Below are positions 14,734-25,204 of a stretch of 27,909 nt of DNA, one piece after another. This DNA comes from Streptosporangiaceae bacterium (lineage in GTDB: Bacteria; Actinomycetota; Actinomycetes; Streptosporangiales; Streptosporangiaceae). The stretch lies in contig JASHSZ010000311.1 in assembly GCA_030040815.1 (NCBI GenBank), forward strand, positions 1-27,909, given 5' to 3'. A model generated the notes under the pieces. That model did not search any database. It saw nothing but the letters and a program-made list of their open reading frames with translations, and had not been told where the DNA came from. Within the stretch, counting starts at the first letter, position 1. The number at the start of each line of letters is the position of its first letter. The position numbers and the translations under genes are program-made.

Positions 14734-15171
14734 GTGCCGCACATGCCGGACTTTCTGAGCCGGTTCCGCCCCGCCGGAGCCCCCGGCGCGGGCCGGGCCG
14801 CGGTCCCCGCGGACCGGCAGCGTGACCGCGAGTCCGAGCTCACTGCTGTGCTGGCAGCGCTCGACCGGCCGGCCGCCGAGTGCGCCGACCTATTGGCGGC
14901 GGCACAGCGCGACGCCGAGCAGATCGTCGCCGCGGCCCGCAGCGAGGCCGATGACATCGTCTCGACCGCGCGACTGCGAGCCGCCGACCTGGTTGCCGAG
15001 CTCGTGCGGCAGGCTGTCAGCAGCACGGAGACTGAGGCCGTGAACATCGTGGCCGCGGGCGCAGCGGATGCCGCCGCCGTCATGGACCGAGCACACGAGC
15101 GTCTTCCCGCGCTGGCCGCGCGTGCCGTCGCCCTCGTCTGGAGCCTCGGCGAGCGGGGCGGGTCGGCATGA
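14734..15171 (+). CDS. V/A-type ATPase peripheral-stalk subunit (H/G-like)
   Basis: A 145-residue protein and the first gene of the ATPase operon. After a Pro/Arg/Ala-rich 30-residue start it is one long alanine-rich helix with a coiled-coil pattern (AAAQRDAEQIVAAARSEADD, TARLRAADLVAEL). This resembles the H/G subunits that pair with subunit E in the peripheral stalk of archaeal-type ATPases. The assignment rests on shape and position, since such subunits have little conserved sequence. The GTG at 14734 has GAGGAGG eight bases upstream and is preferred to the ATG three codons later. Its stop overlaps the next start by four bases. Confidence 0.6.
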   Translation: MPHMPDFLSRFRPAGAPGAGRAAVPADRQRDRESELTAVLAALDRPAAECADLLAAAQRDAEQIVAAARSEADDIVSTARLRAADLVAELVRQAVSSTETEAVNIVAAGAADAAAVMDRAHERLPALAARAVALVWSLGERGGSA

Positions 15172-16023
15172 CCGGCGGATGGGTTGCCGGCACCGTCCGG
15201 GCCAAGGGAATGGCCCGGCGCACACTCGGCGCGGAAGCAGCCCGGCAGCTCGCGGTCTGCCCGTCGCTGCCGGAGGCACAGCATCTGCTCGGGGCCACGC
15301 CATTCCGAACCGCGGCCGAGCCAGGCTTGACGCTCGCCGCGGCGCAGCACGCCGTGGCCGCGACGATTCTCTGGGACCTGCGGGTGCTCGCGGGCTGGCT
15401 ACCGCCGGATGGCGTTGCCCTGCTGCGGCTACTCGCGGGCTGGTTCGAGATCGCCAACGTCGACGAGTTGCTGCAGGCGCTGACGGGCCGGCCGGGCGGG
15501 CCGGAGTTTCAGCTCGGGGCGCTGGCGACCGCGTGGCCGCGGCTCGCCGCGGCGCGCAGCGTCGCAGAACTGCGCCGCAACCTGGCCGCTTCCGCCTGGG
15601 GCGACCCCGGCGGGGACAGCGGTGCGGATATCCGGCTCGGCATGCGAGTGCGCTGGGCTGCCCGGATCGCGTCGTCTGGCGGGCAGGCCGCGGCCTGGGC
15701 CGCGGCAGCGTCGGCACTGCTGCGCACCGGAGAGCCTGGCCCTCCCGCGTCGACGCCCGTCCCGGACGCCGGCCGCTCCGGCCGCCGTGTGCCCGGCCGA
15801 CTGCGGCCTTTGCCGACGGCCGCCCGACCGGTGGCAGAACCCTGGCAGGCAGAAGCGGACTGGTGGCGACGCGTCGAGGCCGACGGCCTCGTGCTGCTGC
15901 GGTCGGCTGGACCCGACAGTGGCCCGGTGCTCGGCGCCGTGATCGTCCTTGCTGCGGACGCCCGGCGAGTACGCGCCGCGCTGGAACTCGCCGCCCGGGG
16001 CGGGGCGCCGGTAGAGGCCTACG

Positions 16024-16037
<14 letters not shown>
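15168..16037 (+). CDS. V/A-type ATPase subunit C (central-rotor adaptor, AC39/d type)
   Basis: A 289-residue soluble, mostly helical protein in the usual operon position between a stalk subunit and subunit I. The N-terminal two thirds alternate hydrophobic helices (LRVLAGWLPPDGVALLRLLA, NVDELLQALTG, RSVAELRRNLAASAWG) like the C/AC39 funnel that joins rotor stalk D/F to the K ring. A Pro/Arg-rich linker near residues 190-220 precedes a last domain (DGLVLLRSAGPDSG, VIVLAADARRVRAALELAAR). It is shorter than the usual 320-350 residues. Sequence similarity alone is weak; operon order carries the call. The ATG overlaps the previous stop (ATGA), and its end overlaps subunit I by 14 bases. Confidence 0.68.
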
Positions 16038-17918
<1,881 letters not shown>

Positions 17919-17923
17919 CTGCC

Positions 17924-18145
17924 ATGGCCACGGCGGCCGTCATCGGCGACGCACTCGCGGTGCAGGGCTACGCGCTTGCCGGTGCGGCGATCTGCGCTGT
18001 CGACAGCCCGGACGAGGCGGCCGCAGCCTGGGATGCGCTGCCTCCCAGCACGGCGCTGGTCATCATGACCGCGAACGCCGCGGCCTGGCTTGCCGATCGG
18101 CTGGAACAGCGTCCGGACGTGCTGACGGCGGTGATGCAGCTATGA
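17924..18145 (+). CDS. V/A-type ATPase subunit F (rotor stalk), short
   Basis: A 73-residue protein with the start of the Rossmann-like F fold: ATAAVIGDALAVQGYALAGA, then DEAAAAWDAL and STALVIMTANAAAWL. It partners subunit D in the central stalk. Homologues are about 100 residues, so the C-terminal helix that inhibits or inserts into the catalytic head seems reduced (here DRLEQRPDVLTAVMQL). The ATG at 17924 is 6 bases after the subunit K stop; the end overlaps subunit E by four bases. The gene lies in frame with no sign of a frameshift at its end. Confidence 0.75.
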   Translation: MATAAVIGDALAVQGYALAGAAICAVDSPDEAAAAWDALPPSTALVIMTANAAAWLADRLEQRPDVLTAVMQL

Positions 18146-18660
18146 CTGCCGGGGTAGCCGCTGATGCACTCGCGCTGGTGGCCGAGCGCCTCCGGCGAGA
18201 CGCCGAGGCAGAGGCAGACCAGATCCGAGCGGCCGCTCGCGCCGAGGCCGAGGCGATCCTGGCGCGCGCACACCAAGAGGGCGCAATGGCCGTGGACGCC
18301 GCTCCCGCCGCCGCCGCCGGTACCGTCGCTCCGCAGACGACCGCGAGACTGCGGCAGGCTCACGACGCTGCCAGGTCCGCGGTGCTCGCGGCGCAGCGCG
18401 AGGCGTGCGATGAGCTGCGGGCTCATATCCACGCAGCCGTCACCGCGCTGCCGGACCAGCCTGGCTACGATCAGCTCGGCGAGCGGCTCGCCCGCCTCGC
18501 CGCCCAGGCGGCGGGACCGGGCGCTCAGCTCAGCCCCGAACCTGGCGGCGGGTTTGTCGCACGCGCGCCCGGGGTGGTCGTCGACTGCTCACTCGCCCGG
18601 CTGGCCGACCTCGCAATGGCCGAACTCGGCGCGGCCGTCAGGGAGCTGTGGGTGCCATGA
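18142..18660 (+). CDS. V/A-type ATPase subunit E (peripheral stalk)
   Basis: A 172-residue protein with the subunit E layout. It has an N-terminal charged coiled coil (ERLRRDAEAEADQI, AAARAEAEAILARA) and a C-terminal head domain (YDQLGERLARLAAQA, LSPEPGGGFVARAPGVVVD, LADLAMAELGAAVRELW). It pairs with the H/G-like subunit to link the catalytic head to subunit I. ATGA overlaps link it to subunit F before and subunit A after, so the three are translationally coupled. Confidence 0.82.
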   Translation: MTAGVAADALALVAERLRRDAEAEADQIRAAARAEAEAILARAHQEGAMAVDAAPAAAAGTVAPQTTARLRQAHDAARSAVLAAQREACDELRAHIHAAVTALPDQPGYDQLGERLARLAAQAAGPGAQLSPEPGGGFVARAPGVVVDCSLARLADLAMAELGAAVRELWVP

Positions 18661-20477
18661 CGACTCCCGAACCGCGCGCCGCCGAGGTCACCAGGGTGAA
18701 CGGCCCCCTCGTCGAGGTCACCGGCCTCACGCACGTCGCGATGTCCGACGTCGTCGAGCTTGGCTCCCGCGGGCTCCCTGGCGAGGCGGTAGCGGTCCGC
18801 GGTGACGTGACAACGGTGCAGGCCTACGACTACACCGGCGGGCTCGCACCCGGACACCCGGCCCGTTCGCGGGGGGAACCGCTGTCCGCGCTGCTCGGCC
18901 CACACCTGCTCGGCGGCATCTTCGACGGGCTGCTCCGACCGCTCTCCGGCGCGCCCGCCTGGCTTGAGCCGGGTGCCATCACCGCTTCCGAGGCCGACCG
19001 CGAGTTCACCTTCACGCCCGCCGTAGCCGACGGCACCCTGGTGACCGGCGGCACCGCGCTGGGCACGGTACCCACGGCCGGCGGCATCAGCTACCGGGTC
19101 CTGGTGCCGCCAGAGCTCAGCGGACCGGTCAGCGAGATCTGCCCGGGCGGCCCCGTTCCCTCCCACGCGGTCATCGCGACGGTCGGCGGGACGCCGGTGC
19201 AGCTGACCTCAGCCTGGCCAGTGCGCGCGCCGCGGCCCTACCGCGTGCGGCGCGATAGCGAGGCTCCTCTGGTCACCGGTCAGCGGGTCATCGACCTGCT
19301 GTTCCCTATCACCAGGGGCGGCGCGACCGCGGTTCCTGGCGGCTTCGGCACCGGCAAGACGATGCTGCTCCAGCAAATCACCAAGTGGTGCGACGCCGAC
19401 GTGATCGTGTACGTCGGGTGCGGCGAGCGCGGCAACGAGCTGGCCGACATGCTCGACGAGCTTTCCGGACTCACCGACCCGCGGACCGGCGGGCGACTCG
19501 CGGACCGGACGGTCGTGATCGCTAACACCTCGAACATGCCGATGATGGCGCGCGAGGCCAGCATCTACACGGCGGCCACGGTGGCGGAGCACTTCCGCGA
19601 CATGGGCCTGGACGCGGTGGTGATCGCCGATTCCACGTCCCGGTGGGCCGAGGCACTCCGCGAGTTCGCCTCCCGCAGCGGCGAGCTGCCGGCCGAGGAA
19701 GGGTACCCGGCGAGCCTGTCCTCGGCGCTCGCCGCGTTCTACGAGCGGGCCGGGTGCGTCACTACCGCGGAGGGCCGCTCTGGCTCGGTGACGATCATCG
19801 GAGCGGTGTCCCCAGCCGGCGGCGACATGACCGAGCCGGTGACGACCTACACGCAGCGGTTCGTGCGCTGCCTGTGGTCACTGGACCGCGACCTCGCCTA
19901 TGCGCGGCACTACCCGGCGGTGTCCTGGGCAGGGTCGTTTTCGCGGGATGACGACGTCGTCGCGAGCTGGCACGCCGACCACGGTGACCGGGGCTGGGCG
20001 CAGCGCCGGACCCGGCTTGCCACGCTGCTCGCCGAGGCGGACCGGCTCGGCTCGCTGGCCGAGCTCATGGGCGTGAGCGCGCTGCCGCCACCGGAACGCG
20101 CCACGATCCTGGCGGGCCGCCTGATCCGAGAGGGCCTGCTGCAGCAGAGCGCGCTCAGCCCGGTCGACGCCTCCTGCGACAGCGCCAGGGCGGCCGCGCT
20201 CGCGGACGCGGTGCTGGCGGTCGCGGATCGCTGCCAGCAGCTTGCGCGCGGCGGCGTGCCGCCCGCCGAGATCGAGGAGACGGACTTCGCGCCGATCCTG
20301 CGCGCGCGGGAAGAGGCCGGCACGCCCGCGGATGTCGCCGCCCGCGAGCGCGCCATGCTCGCCCGGCTCGATCAGCTGAGCCACGCAGCCGACACCGCGG
20401 CAGAACCGGACGCTGCCGCTGCGCGTCGTGGTACGCCGGACCAGGACAGTGCGGCAGAACAGGACAGTGCAGCATGA
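18657..20477 (+). CDS. atpA: V/A-type ATPase catalytic subunit A
   Basis: A 606-residue catalytic subunit, normal length. An N-terminal beta-barrel (VTRVNGPLVEVTGL) leads to the bulge domain unique to V/A-type A subunits, then the P-loop GGFGTGKT at residues 228-235 with Lys234. VGCGERGNE gives the catalytic Glu, and NTSNMPMMAREASIYTAATV and DSTSRWAEALREFASRSGEL follow. The P-loop second and fifth residues differ from the common GPFGSGKT form, but the key residues remain. The C-terminal 30 residues are an Ala/Glu/Asp-rich tail. The ATG at 18657 overlaps the subunit E stop; the frame three codons upstream also has ATG but no better site. It overlaps subunit B by four bases. Confidence 0.96.
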   Translation: MTTPEPRAAEVTRVNGPLVEVTGLTHVAMSDVVELGSRGLPGEAVAVRGDVTTVQAYDYTGGLAPGHPARSRGEPLSALLGPHLLGGIFDGLLRPLSGAPAWLEPGAITASEADREFTFTPAVADGTLVTGGTALGTVPTAGGISYRVLVPPELSGPVSEICPGGPVPSHAVIATVGGTPVQLTSAWPVRAPRPYRVRRDSEAPLVTGQRVIDLLFPITRGGATAVPGGFGTGKTMLLQQITKWCDADVIVYVGCGERGNELADMLDELSGLTDPRTGGRLADRTVVIANTSNMPMMAREASIYTAATVAEHFRDMGLDAVVIADSTSRWAEALREFASRSGELPAEEGYPASLSSALAAFYERAGCVTTAEGRSGSVTIIGAVSPAGGDMTEPVTTYTQRFVRCLWSLDRDLAYARHYPAVSWAGSFSRDDDVVASWHADHGDRGWAQRRTRLATLLAEADRLGSLAELMGVSALPPPERATILAGRLIREGLLQQSALSPVDASCDSARAAALADAVLAVADRCQQLARGGVPPAEIEETDFAPILRAREEAGTPADVAARERAMLARLDQLSHAADTAAEPDAAAARRGTPDQDSAAEQDSAA

Positions 20478-21880
20478 CCACGGCCTGGGCACGGCGCGAG
20501 TACACCGACATCGCCGAGCTGCGCGGCCCGCTGCTGGTCGTGCGCGGCGTGGCTGGCGTCGGGTGGGACGAGTTCGCGACCATCCGCGACGGCACCGGGC
20601 GGGAACGGCACGGCCTGGTGCTGGAAGCCGATCGTGACCTCGCGGTCGTGCAGGTGCTTGAGGGCACGACCGGCCTCACCACGACCAGCACCCGAGTGGG
20701 GTTCACCGGGTCGCCGCTGCGCATCCCCGTCGGTAGCGACTGGCTCGGCCGGGTCTGCACCGGGCGGGGCGACCCGATGGACGGCGGGGCGCCGGTAACC
20801 GGCGAGGCCACCGCCGCCGTCACCGGATTCCCCATGAACCCCGTCGTGCGGGAGCCGCCCGCCGAGCCGGTACTCACCGGCGTGTCCGCCATCGACGGTC
20901 TGACGACACTGGTCCGCGGCCAGAAGCTGCCGATCTTCTCGGTAGCGGGCCTGCCGCACCTCGAGCTGGCTGCGCAGGTCGCCGCCCAGGCCTCGGCCGG
21001 AGGCGAGCCGTTCAGTGTCGTGTTCGCCGCGATGGGACTCACCCACGCCGACGCCGCCACGGTACGCAGGATCCTCGGCCAGCGATCCGCCGCGGACCTG
21101 GTGCTGCTGCTTAACCTCGCTGACGCGCCGGTGATCGAACGCTTCCTCACCCCGCGGATCGCGCTGACGGTCGCCGAACACCTCGCCTTCACGCTCGGCC
21201 GGCACGTGCTCGTCGTGATGGCGGACATGACGAGCTACTGCGAGGCGCTGCGTGAGGTGTCGGCTGCGCGAGGTGAGATCCCGGCCCGCCGCGCCTATCC
21301 CGGCTACCTGTACAGCGATCTCGCGTCGCTGTACGAGCGGTGCGGGCGGATGCGCGGCGTGCCCGGCTCGGTGACCCTCATGCCGGTGCTGACCATGCCG
21401 GGCGGGGACATCACGCATCCCGTGCCCGACCTGACCGGCTACATCACCGAGGGACAGATCGTGTTGTCCGCGGAGCAGCACGCTCGCGGGATCTACCCCC
21501 CGGTGGACGCACTGTCCTCGCTGTCGAGACTCATGCGGCACGGCGCCGGACCCGGACGCACCAGGGACGATCACCTGGACGTCGCGGCTCAGTCCCTGGC
21601 CGCGCTCGCGGCCGCGCGCCGGGTTACCGAGCTTGCCGAGCTGGTCGGCGTGGCGGCCCTCAGCGCGTCGGACCGCCGCTACCAGGCGTTCGACGGCGTG
21701 TTCGCGAGCCAGGTGATCAGCCAGGGCCGCGCGGAGAACCGCACCCTCGACGACACGCTCGGCCGCGCGTGGCAGGCACTCGGGACACTCCCCCGCGCCG
21801 AGCTGACCATGCTGTCGGCTGCGCAGCTCGATGCGCACTATCCGGTGGGTGATAGCGCGCCGGCCGTCGGCGGGCGGTGA
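20474..21880 (+). CDS. atpB: V/A-type ATPase subunit B
   Basis: A 468-residue non-catalytic nucleotide-binding subunit. An N-terminal barrel (YTDIAELRGPLLVVRGVAGV) precedes the core: GRGDPMDGGAPV, QKLPIFSVAGLPH (the degenerate P-loop site), VLVVMADMTSYCEALREVS, RRAYPGYLYSDLASLYERCG and PGGDITHPVPDLTGYITEGQ. SRLMRHGAG appears near the C-terminus. These are standard B-subunit landmarks, and the arginine-finger region is expected within the SRLM block. Translation is coupled to subunit A by an ATGA overlap. A 6-base gap leads to subunit D. Confidence 0.96.
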   Translation: MTTAWARREYTDIAELRGPLLVVRGVAGVGWDEFATIRDGTGRERHGLVLEADRDLAVVQVLEGTTGLTTTSTRVGFTGSPLRIPVGSDWLGRVCTGRGDPMDGGAPVTGEATAAVTGFPMNPVVREPPAEPVLTGVSAIDGLTTLVRGQKLPIFSVAGLPHLELAAQVAAQASAGGEPFSVVFAAMGLTHADAATVRRILGQRSAADLVLLLNLADAPVIERFLTPRIALTVAEHLAFTLGRHVLVVMADMTSYCEALREVSAARGEIPARRAYPGYLYSDLASLYERCGRMRGVPGSVTLMPVLTMPGGDITHPVPDLTGYITEGQIVLSAEQHARGIYPPVDALSSLSRLMRHGAGPGRTRDDHLDVAAQSLAALAAARRVTELAELVGVAALSASDRRYQAFDGVFASQVISQGRAENRTLDDTLGRAWQALGTLPRAELTMLSAAQLDAHYPVGDSAPAVGGR

Positions 21881-21886
21881 GCTGCC

Positions 21887-22495
21887 ATGGCGCAACCCAA
21901 GCTGATCGTCCCGCCCGGCCGGGCGGGACGCATCTGGCTCGTCCGGCGGCTCGAAACGGCCCGGCGCGGCGCCGACCTGCTCGACCGTAAGCTGCGCATC
22001 CTGCAGGCTGAGCTCGCCCGGCGAGAGGCCACGGCCGCGGAGACACGGACCCGCTGGGACCGCTGTGCGGCGGACGCGCAGAGCTGGCTGCTGCGCGCGG
22101 CGCTGCTCGGCGGGCAGCGGGCGATCAGGCTGGCCGACGACGGCCAGCGGGCAGCGGTGACCATCGGCTATGAGCTGGCGATGGGCGTCCGCTACCCGAG
22201 CCATGCCGCGTGCACCTTTGCGTCGCCGGCGACCTGGGATGATCCGGTCCTGGCACGCACCCGGCAGGCGCACCGCACCGCGCTCGCCGCTGCGGCGGAC
22301 CACGCGGTCGCCGCGGCAGCGGTCCGCATTGTCGACGCCGAGGTCCGGGCTACCCGGTATCGGCTTCGCGCCGTGCAGGACCGGTGGATCCCAAGACTCG
22401 AGCAGGCGCTCGCTGATGTCACCTTCGCGCTGGAAGAGCAGGAACGCAGCGACGCTGCGCGGCTCCGGCTGGCCGCCGGCCGGCCACGGTCCTAG
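21887..22495 (+). CDS. atpD: V/A-type ATPase subunit D (central rotor stalk)
   Basis: A 202-residue, mostly helical protein, normal in length. The N-terminal PPGRAGRIWLVRRLETARRG and LLDRKLRILQAELARR match the D-subunit start (usually a long coiled coil after a P-T-K/R motif). The C-terminal helix RVIRYRLRAVQDRWIPRLEQ-type segment (here AVQDRWIPRLEQALADVTFA) is characteristic, where homologues read RRVNALExxxIPxxxxxI. It is the shaft that rotates inside the A3B3 head. It is the last operon gene; 38 bases separate it from the converging acyltransferase gene, with no clear terminator hairpin. Confidence 0.86.
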   Translation: MAQPKLIVPPGRAGRIWLVRRLETARRGADLLDRKLRILQAELARREATAAETRTRWDRCAADAQSWLLRAALLGGQRAIRLADDGQRAAVTIGYELAMGVRYPSHAACTFASPATWDDPVLARTRQAHRTALAAAADHAVAAAAVRIVDAEVRATRYRLRAVQDRWIPRLEQALADVTFALEEQERSDAARLRLAAGRPRS

Positions 22496-22533
22496 CCTTG
22501 CCGGTGCTCGCGCGCGGTTAGCTCCCCCGCTCG

Positions 22534-23904
22534 CTAGCCGCCGCCTTCGGCAGGGCGGGTCGCCCGTTCCATGCCGGTGACACCCAGCCTCGGTACGCGA
22601 CCGGACAGCAGAGCAAGCAGCGTTCCGCCGGCCAGGGCGGCCAGCGTCGGCCAGGCCAGGCTGCCTCCGGGAGCAAACCCGGAGATCGCGAGCCTGGTGA
22701 GCCCGGTCATCGCGGCGCCGAGGCCGACGACGAGCAGCACCGGCGACCATGATCCGGGTCGCCCTAGGCCCGCGGGCAGCAGCCGCAGCGGCCGCTCGGC
22801 CCACGTAACCGCGGCGACGAGCGGCACGAGAACAAGCGTCAGCACCGCGAACCAGACCAGTCGCGACACCCACCAGTGGGCGCTGCCGATTGGCGGCTGA
22901 GGCATGACCCCGGTTGGGTAGAGCGCGGCGGCCACGATCACGACGGGAGCCATGTGCCACAGATAGATGGTCATCACCTTGGGGTTAAGCCAGCTGACGA
23001 GCCGCCACCAGCGCTCGCGATCAAGCAGCCGGTTCACGGCCGGCTCGGCGGCAAGCAGCAGGCCGGTCTCTGTCGCGGCGAGGGCCAGCAACGCGATCGA
23101 GGGTGGTCCGGTATTGGTGATCCGCTCGCCCGCGCCGATCATGTCGACCGGGAACGGGCTCCAGGCGAGCAGCCCGGCCAGCAGCGCCAGCCCGGCACCC
23201 GCGAGCAGCCAGGGGCGCCAGGGGTCCCGAGTGAGGCTGCCGTCGCGCCAGGCGAATCCCCACTGGTGCGCCGATCCCCACACCAGGAAGTAGTTCGCGA
23301 AGCCGATGACTGGCAGGTGCGGGCCCAGCACGCCAGCGTCGACGCCGGCCGCGGCCAGCGCCATGGCCGCCGGCACGGCCAGCCCCCATCGCCGCTGGGC
23401 GGCCAGCATGGCCGGGGTCAGCGCGATCAGCAGCAGGTAGACCGGCAGGAACCACAGGTGCAGCGCGATGAGCCAGCCCGCCTGCGCCAGTTCGGTCGCC
23501 GGCAGGCCGCCCGCGATGGCGAGACCGGCTGCGACGGTGGCTGCAGCCGCGTAGACGCTGGTCGGCCACAGCAGCCGCATCGCGCGGCGGCGAACCCAGG
23601 TCGTCCAGGTCTCGCCTCGAGCCTGGTGGGCAGTCCAGGAGAGCGCATTAGCGTAACCCCCGACCAGGAAGAACACGGGCATGACCTGAAGCGGCAGGGT
23701 TACCCAGCGTCCCCAGCTCACGTACTCGAGCGCGTCCAGGCCAGACAGCCGACCTCGCGTGTAGGTGATGCTGGTAAGCACCCAGTGGCCGTAGACGACA
23801 GCGAAGATCGCGGCGACCCGCAGCAGGTCTGCGTAGCGGTTGCGGTCGGGCGCCGTCGGCCCGCCGACATGGTCGACTGCCGATGCCTGCAGAAGCCCAC
23901 TCAT
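22534..23904 (-). CDS. Acyltransferase-3 family membrane protein
   Basis: A 456-residue integral membrane protein with about 10-12 hydrophobic segments. The N-terminal helix reads RYADLLRVAAIFAVVYGHW, the hallmark of acyltransferase family 3, with the conserved His at the membrane face. Other signature parts are VMPVFFLVGGYAN, RRRAMRLLWP, LWFLPVYLLLIAL and YLWHMAPVVI. Such proteins move acyl groups onto sugars, lipids or peptides at the cell surface; the substrate is unknown here. The ATG at 23904 is selected because the fold follows about 24 residues later and AGGG lies upstream; the open frame starting earlier lacks features. No confident DosR-like box precedes it, so it may not belong to the stress group. 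Confidence 0.88.
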   Translation of the reverse strand: MSGLLQASAVDHVGGPTAPDRNRYADLLRVAAIFAVVYGHWVLTSITYTRGRLSGLDALEYVSWGRWVTLPLQVMPVFFLVGGYANALSWTAHQARGETWTTWVRRRAMRLLWPTSVYAAAATVAAGLAIAGGLPATELAQAGWLIALHLWFLPVYLLLIALTPAMLAAQRRWGLAVPAAMALAAAGVDAGVLGPHLPVIGFANYFLVWGSAHQWGFAWRDGSLTRDPWRPWLLAGAGLALLAGLLAWSPFPVDMIGAGERITNTGPPSIALLALAATETGLLLAAEPAVNRLLDRERWWRLVSWLNPKVMTIYLWHMAPVVIVAAALYPTGVMPQPPIGSAHWWVSRLVWFAVLTLVLVPLVAAVTWAERPLRLLPAGLGRPGSWSPVLLVVGLGAAMTGLTRLAISGFAPGGSLAWPTLAALAGGTLLALLSGRVPRLGVTGMERATRPAEGGG

Positions 23905-24076
23905 AAGGTGTTCCCTAGTCGGCGCATACTCGCTTGCGGCCACGCCGCAGCGCCAATAGCAAGCTCGCAAAGACCTTCTGGTGCCGCCAGGGCCAGAGTT
24001 CCCTGGGTGTGAGGACCAACGACATGGCAGCACATTGGGTAGCTTGGGCGGCACGCGCCGGGCGTCCCGAGAGGCC

Positions 24077-24148
24077 CCGTGACGGCGGGATTCGAACCCG
24101 GCTGCTGGCTCGTTCCCGATGCTTACGAGTACAGCGTGCTGGTCACGG
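24077..24148 (-). other. tRNA-like sequence with intact T-arm, overlapping the CBS gene end
   Basis: On the minus strand bases 24100-24086 read CGGGTTCGAATCCCG, a textbook tRNA T-arm (4-bp stem, TTCGAAT loop). The bases just after it (GTCACGG) can pair over 7 bp with CCGTGAC at 24148-24142, giving a tRNA-sized span of 72 bases with a 5-bp hairpin between (CTCGT/ACGAG). The middle loop is 11 bases, the acceptor is offset by one, and there is no encoded CCA or clear D-arm. So this is not an ordinary tRNA gene: it could be a tRNA 3'-end remnant such as an old att site, a tRNA-like terminator, or chance. Confidence 0.3.
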
Positions 24149-24941
24149 CCACGACCCCGTCGATCGCCTCGATCAGCCGGACCGCCGCAGCGATCTCCAC
24201 ATCGCTGCCGAGCTCTCCGGTGAGGGTGATCACGCCGTCGTAGGCGGTGACGTGGACGGCGGCCGGATGGGCGAGCAGGATGCGGGTCAGCACGTCCCTG
24301 GCTTCGGCGGCGATCTCGGCGTCCGGGCGGACGAACACCTTGAGCAGGTCCGTGCGGCTCACGATGCCGACCATGGTGCCGTTTGCATCGACCACCGGGA
24401 GCCGCTTGACATGGTGGGTGCCCATCAGCCTGGCGGCCGTGCCTAGCAGCGCGTCGGGGCTGATGGTGATGGCCGGGGCGGTCATGAGCTCCGCCGCGGT
24501 CCGGGCCTCCGCCTTCGCCCGGGCCGCCGGCCGAAACTGCCAGCCGGGCTTGCGCTCTGCGTGCTCGTGGCGTTCCTGCTTGCGGATCAGGTCGGCCTCG
24601 GACACGACGCCGATGACCTGCCCTTCCGGCGTCACGACCGGCAAGGCCGTCAGGTGATGCTCGGTCAGCAACTTTGCGACGTGCCGGTAGCTGGCGTTCT
24701 TGGCCACCGATACAACCCCGGTCGTCATGACCTCACTGACCTGCCAGCGGCCCGTCCGCCGAGAACTGATAGGCGTCTGCGGAGCACCCGACGGGACTTC
24801 GGCGCCGTCTCGCTCGGCTTCGGTTACCCTGGCGACGGCCTTGCTGACGTCGGCGGCAGATCCCTCTCCGTGCAGTGCATGGTAATAAGCGGCGCCGAGC
24901 TGTCCGACCAAGGCGTCAAAATGATCGTCCCTGCGTGTCAT
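24123..24941 (-). CDS. CBS-CBS-BON domain protein
   Basis: A 272-residue cytosolic protein. An N-terminal helical region (1-65) is followed by two CBS domains: about 68-125 (VSEVMTTGVVSVAKNASY, LTALPVVTPEGQVIGVVSEA) and about 155-210 (AAELMTAPAITISPDALL, RLPVVDANGTMVGIVSRTDL). A BON domain spans about 210-270 (VHVTAYDGVITLTGELGS, AVRLIEAIDGVVAVTSTL). CBS pairs bind adenine nucleotides; BON domains contact membranes or phospholipids. Such proteins are frequent beside USPs in actinobacteria; a stress role is inferred. The ATG at 24941 has GGGAGG six bases upstream. Two DosR-like boxes lie about 85-120 bp upstream. Its final codons overlap the tRNA-like sequence. Confidence 0.9.
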   Translation of the reverse strand: MTRRDDHFDALVGQLGAAYYHALHGEGSAADVSKAVARVTEAERDGAEVPSGAPQTPISSRRTGRWQVSEVMTTGVVSVAKNASYRHVAKLLTEHHLTALPVVTPEGQVIGVVSEADLIRKQERHEHAERKPGWQFRPAARAKAEARTAAELMTAPAITISPDALLGTAARLMGTHHVKRLPVVDANGTMVGIVSRTDLLKVFVRPDAEIAAEARDVLTRILLAHPAAVHVTAYDGVITLTGELGSDVEIAAAVRLIEAIDGVVAVTSTLYS

Positions 24942-25026
24942 GGCCGCCTCCCGGAGAGGTGCACCCATCCGAGTCCGGTCGGATGATCTCCCATCTCATT
25001 ACCTCGCGGCCTGGCCGGTCTATCGA

Positions 25027-25063
25027 GGGCCGAACGTCACGTCTCCGCCGGGACCTCGGCCTC
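25027..25063. promoter_or_regulatory. Tandem DosR-like boxes upstream of the CBS-BON gene
   Basis: GGGCCGAACGTCAC (25027-25040) and GGGACCTCGGCCTC (25050-25063) start 23 bp apart and lie 86-122 bp upstream of the CBS-BON start at 24941. The first is near-identical to the reverse of the element at 9805. Confidence 0.48.
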
Positions 25064-25133
25064 CTGCCAGAGCTGGTCGGTCTGGTGGACTGACGGTAGC
25101 CCATGGCAGCTAAGCATGCATGCTGCGTGCTGA

Positions 25134-25169
25134 CGGACCGAAGGCGCGACGGGTCAGGACCTAGGTCCA
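25134..25169. promoter_or_regulatory. Tandem DosR-like boxes upstream of the SRPBCC-like/kinase unit
   Basis: CGGACCGAAGGCGC (25134-25147) and AGGACCTAGGTCCA (25156-25169) start 22 bp apart. The second holds the perfect 12-bp palindrome GGACCTAGGTCC. They lie 36-71 bp before the start at 25205, so the kinase downstream may be under its own regulon's control. Confidence 0.52.
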
Positions 25170-25204
25170 TATTCGTGCGGCCATTGGTGGCATGAACTAC
25201 CTAG

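Noticed and set aside
20372..22960. An 862-codon open frame on the minus strand opposite subunits A, B and D.
   Set aside because: It runs antisense to three well-supported ATPase genes, is rich in Arg/Gly/His/Gln with no domain, and is typical of GC-rich antisense open frames.
23990..24003. GGGCCAGAGTTCCC upstream of the acyltransferase gene as another DosR-like box.
   Set aside because: The second half (TTCCC) fits poorly and no partner lies 21-23 bp away, so I did not annotate it.
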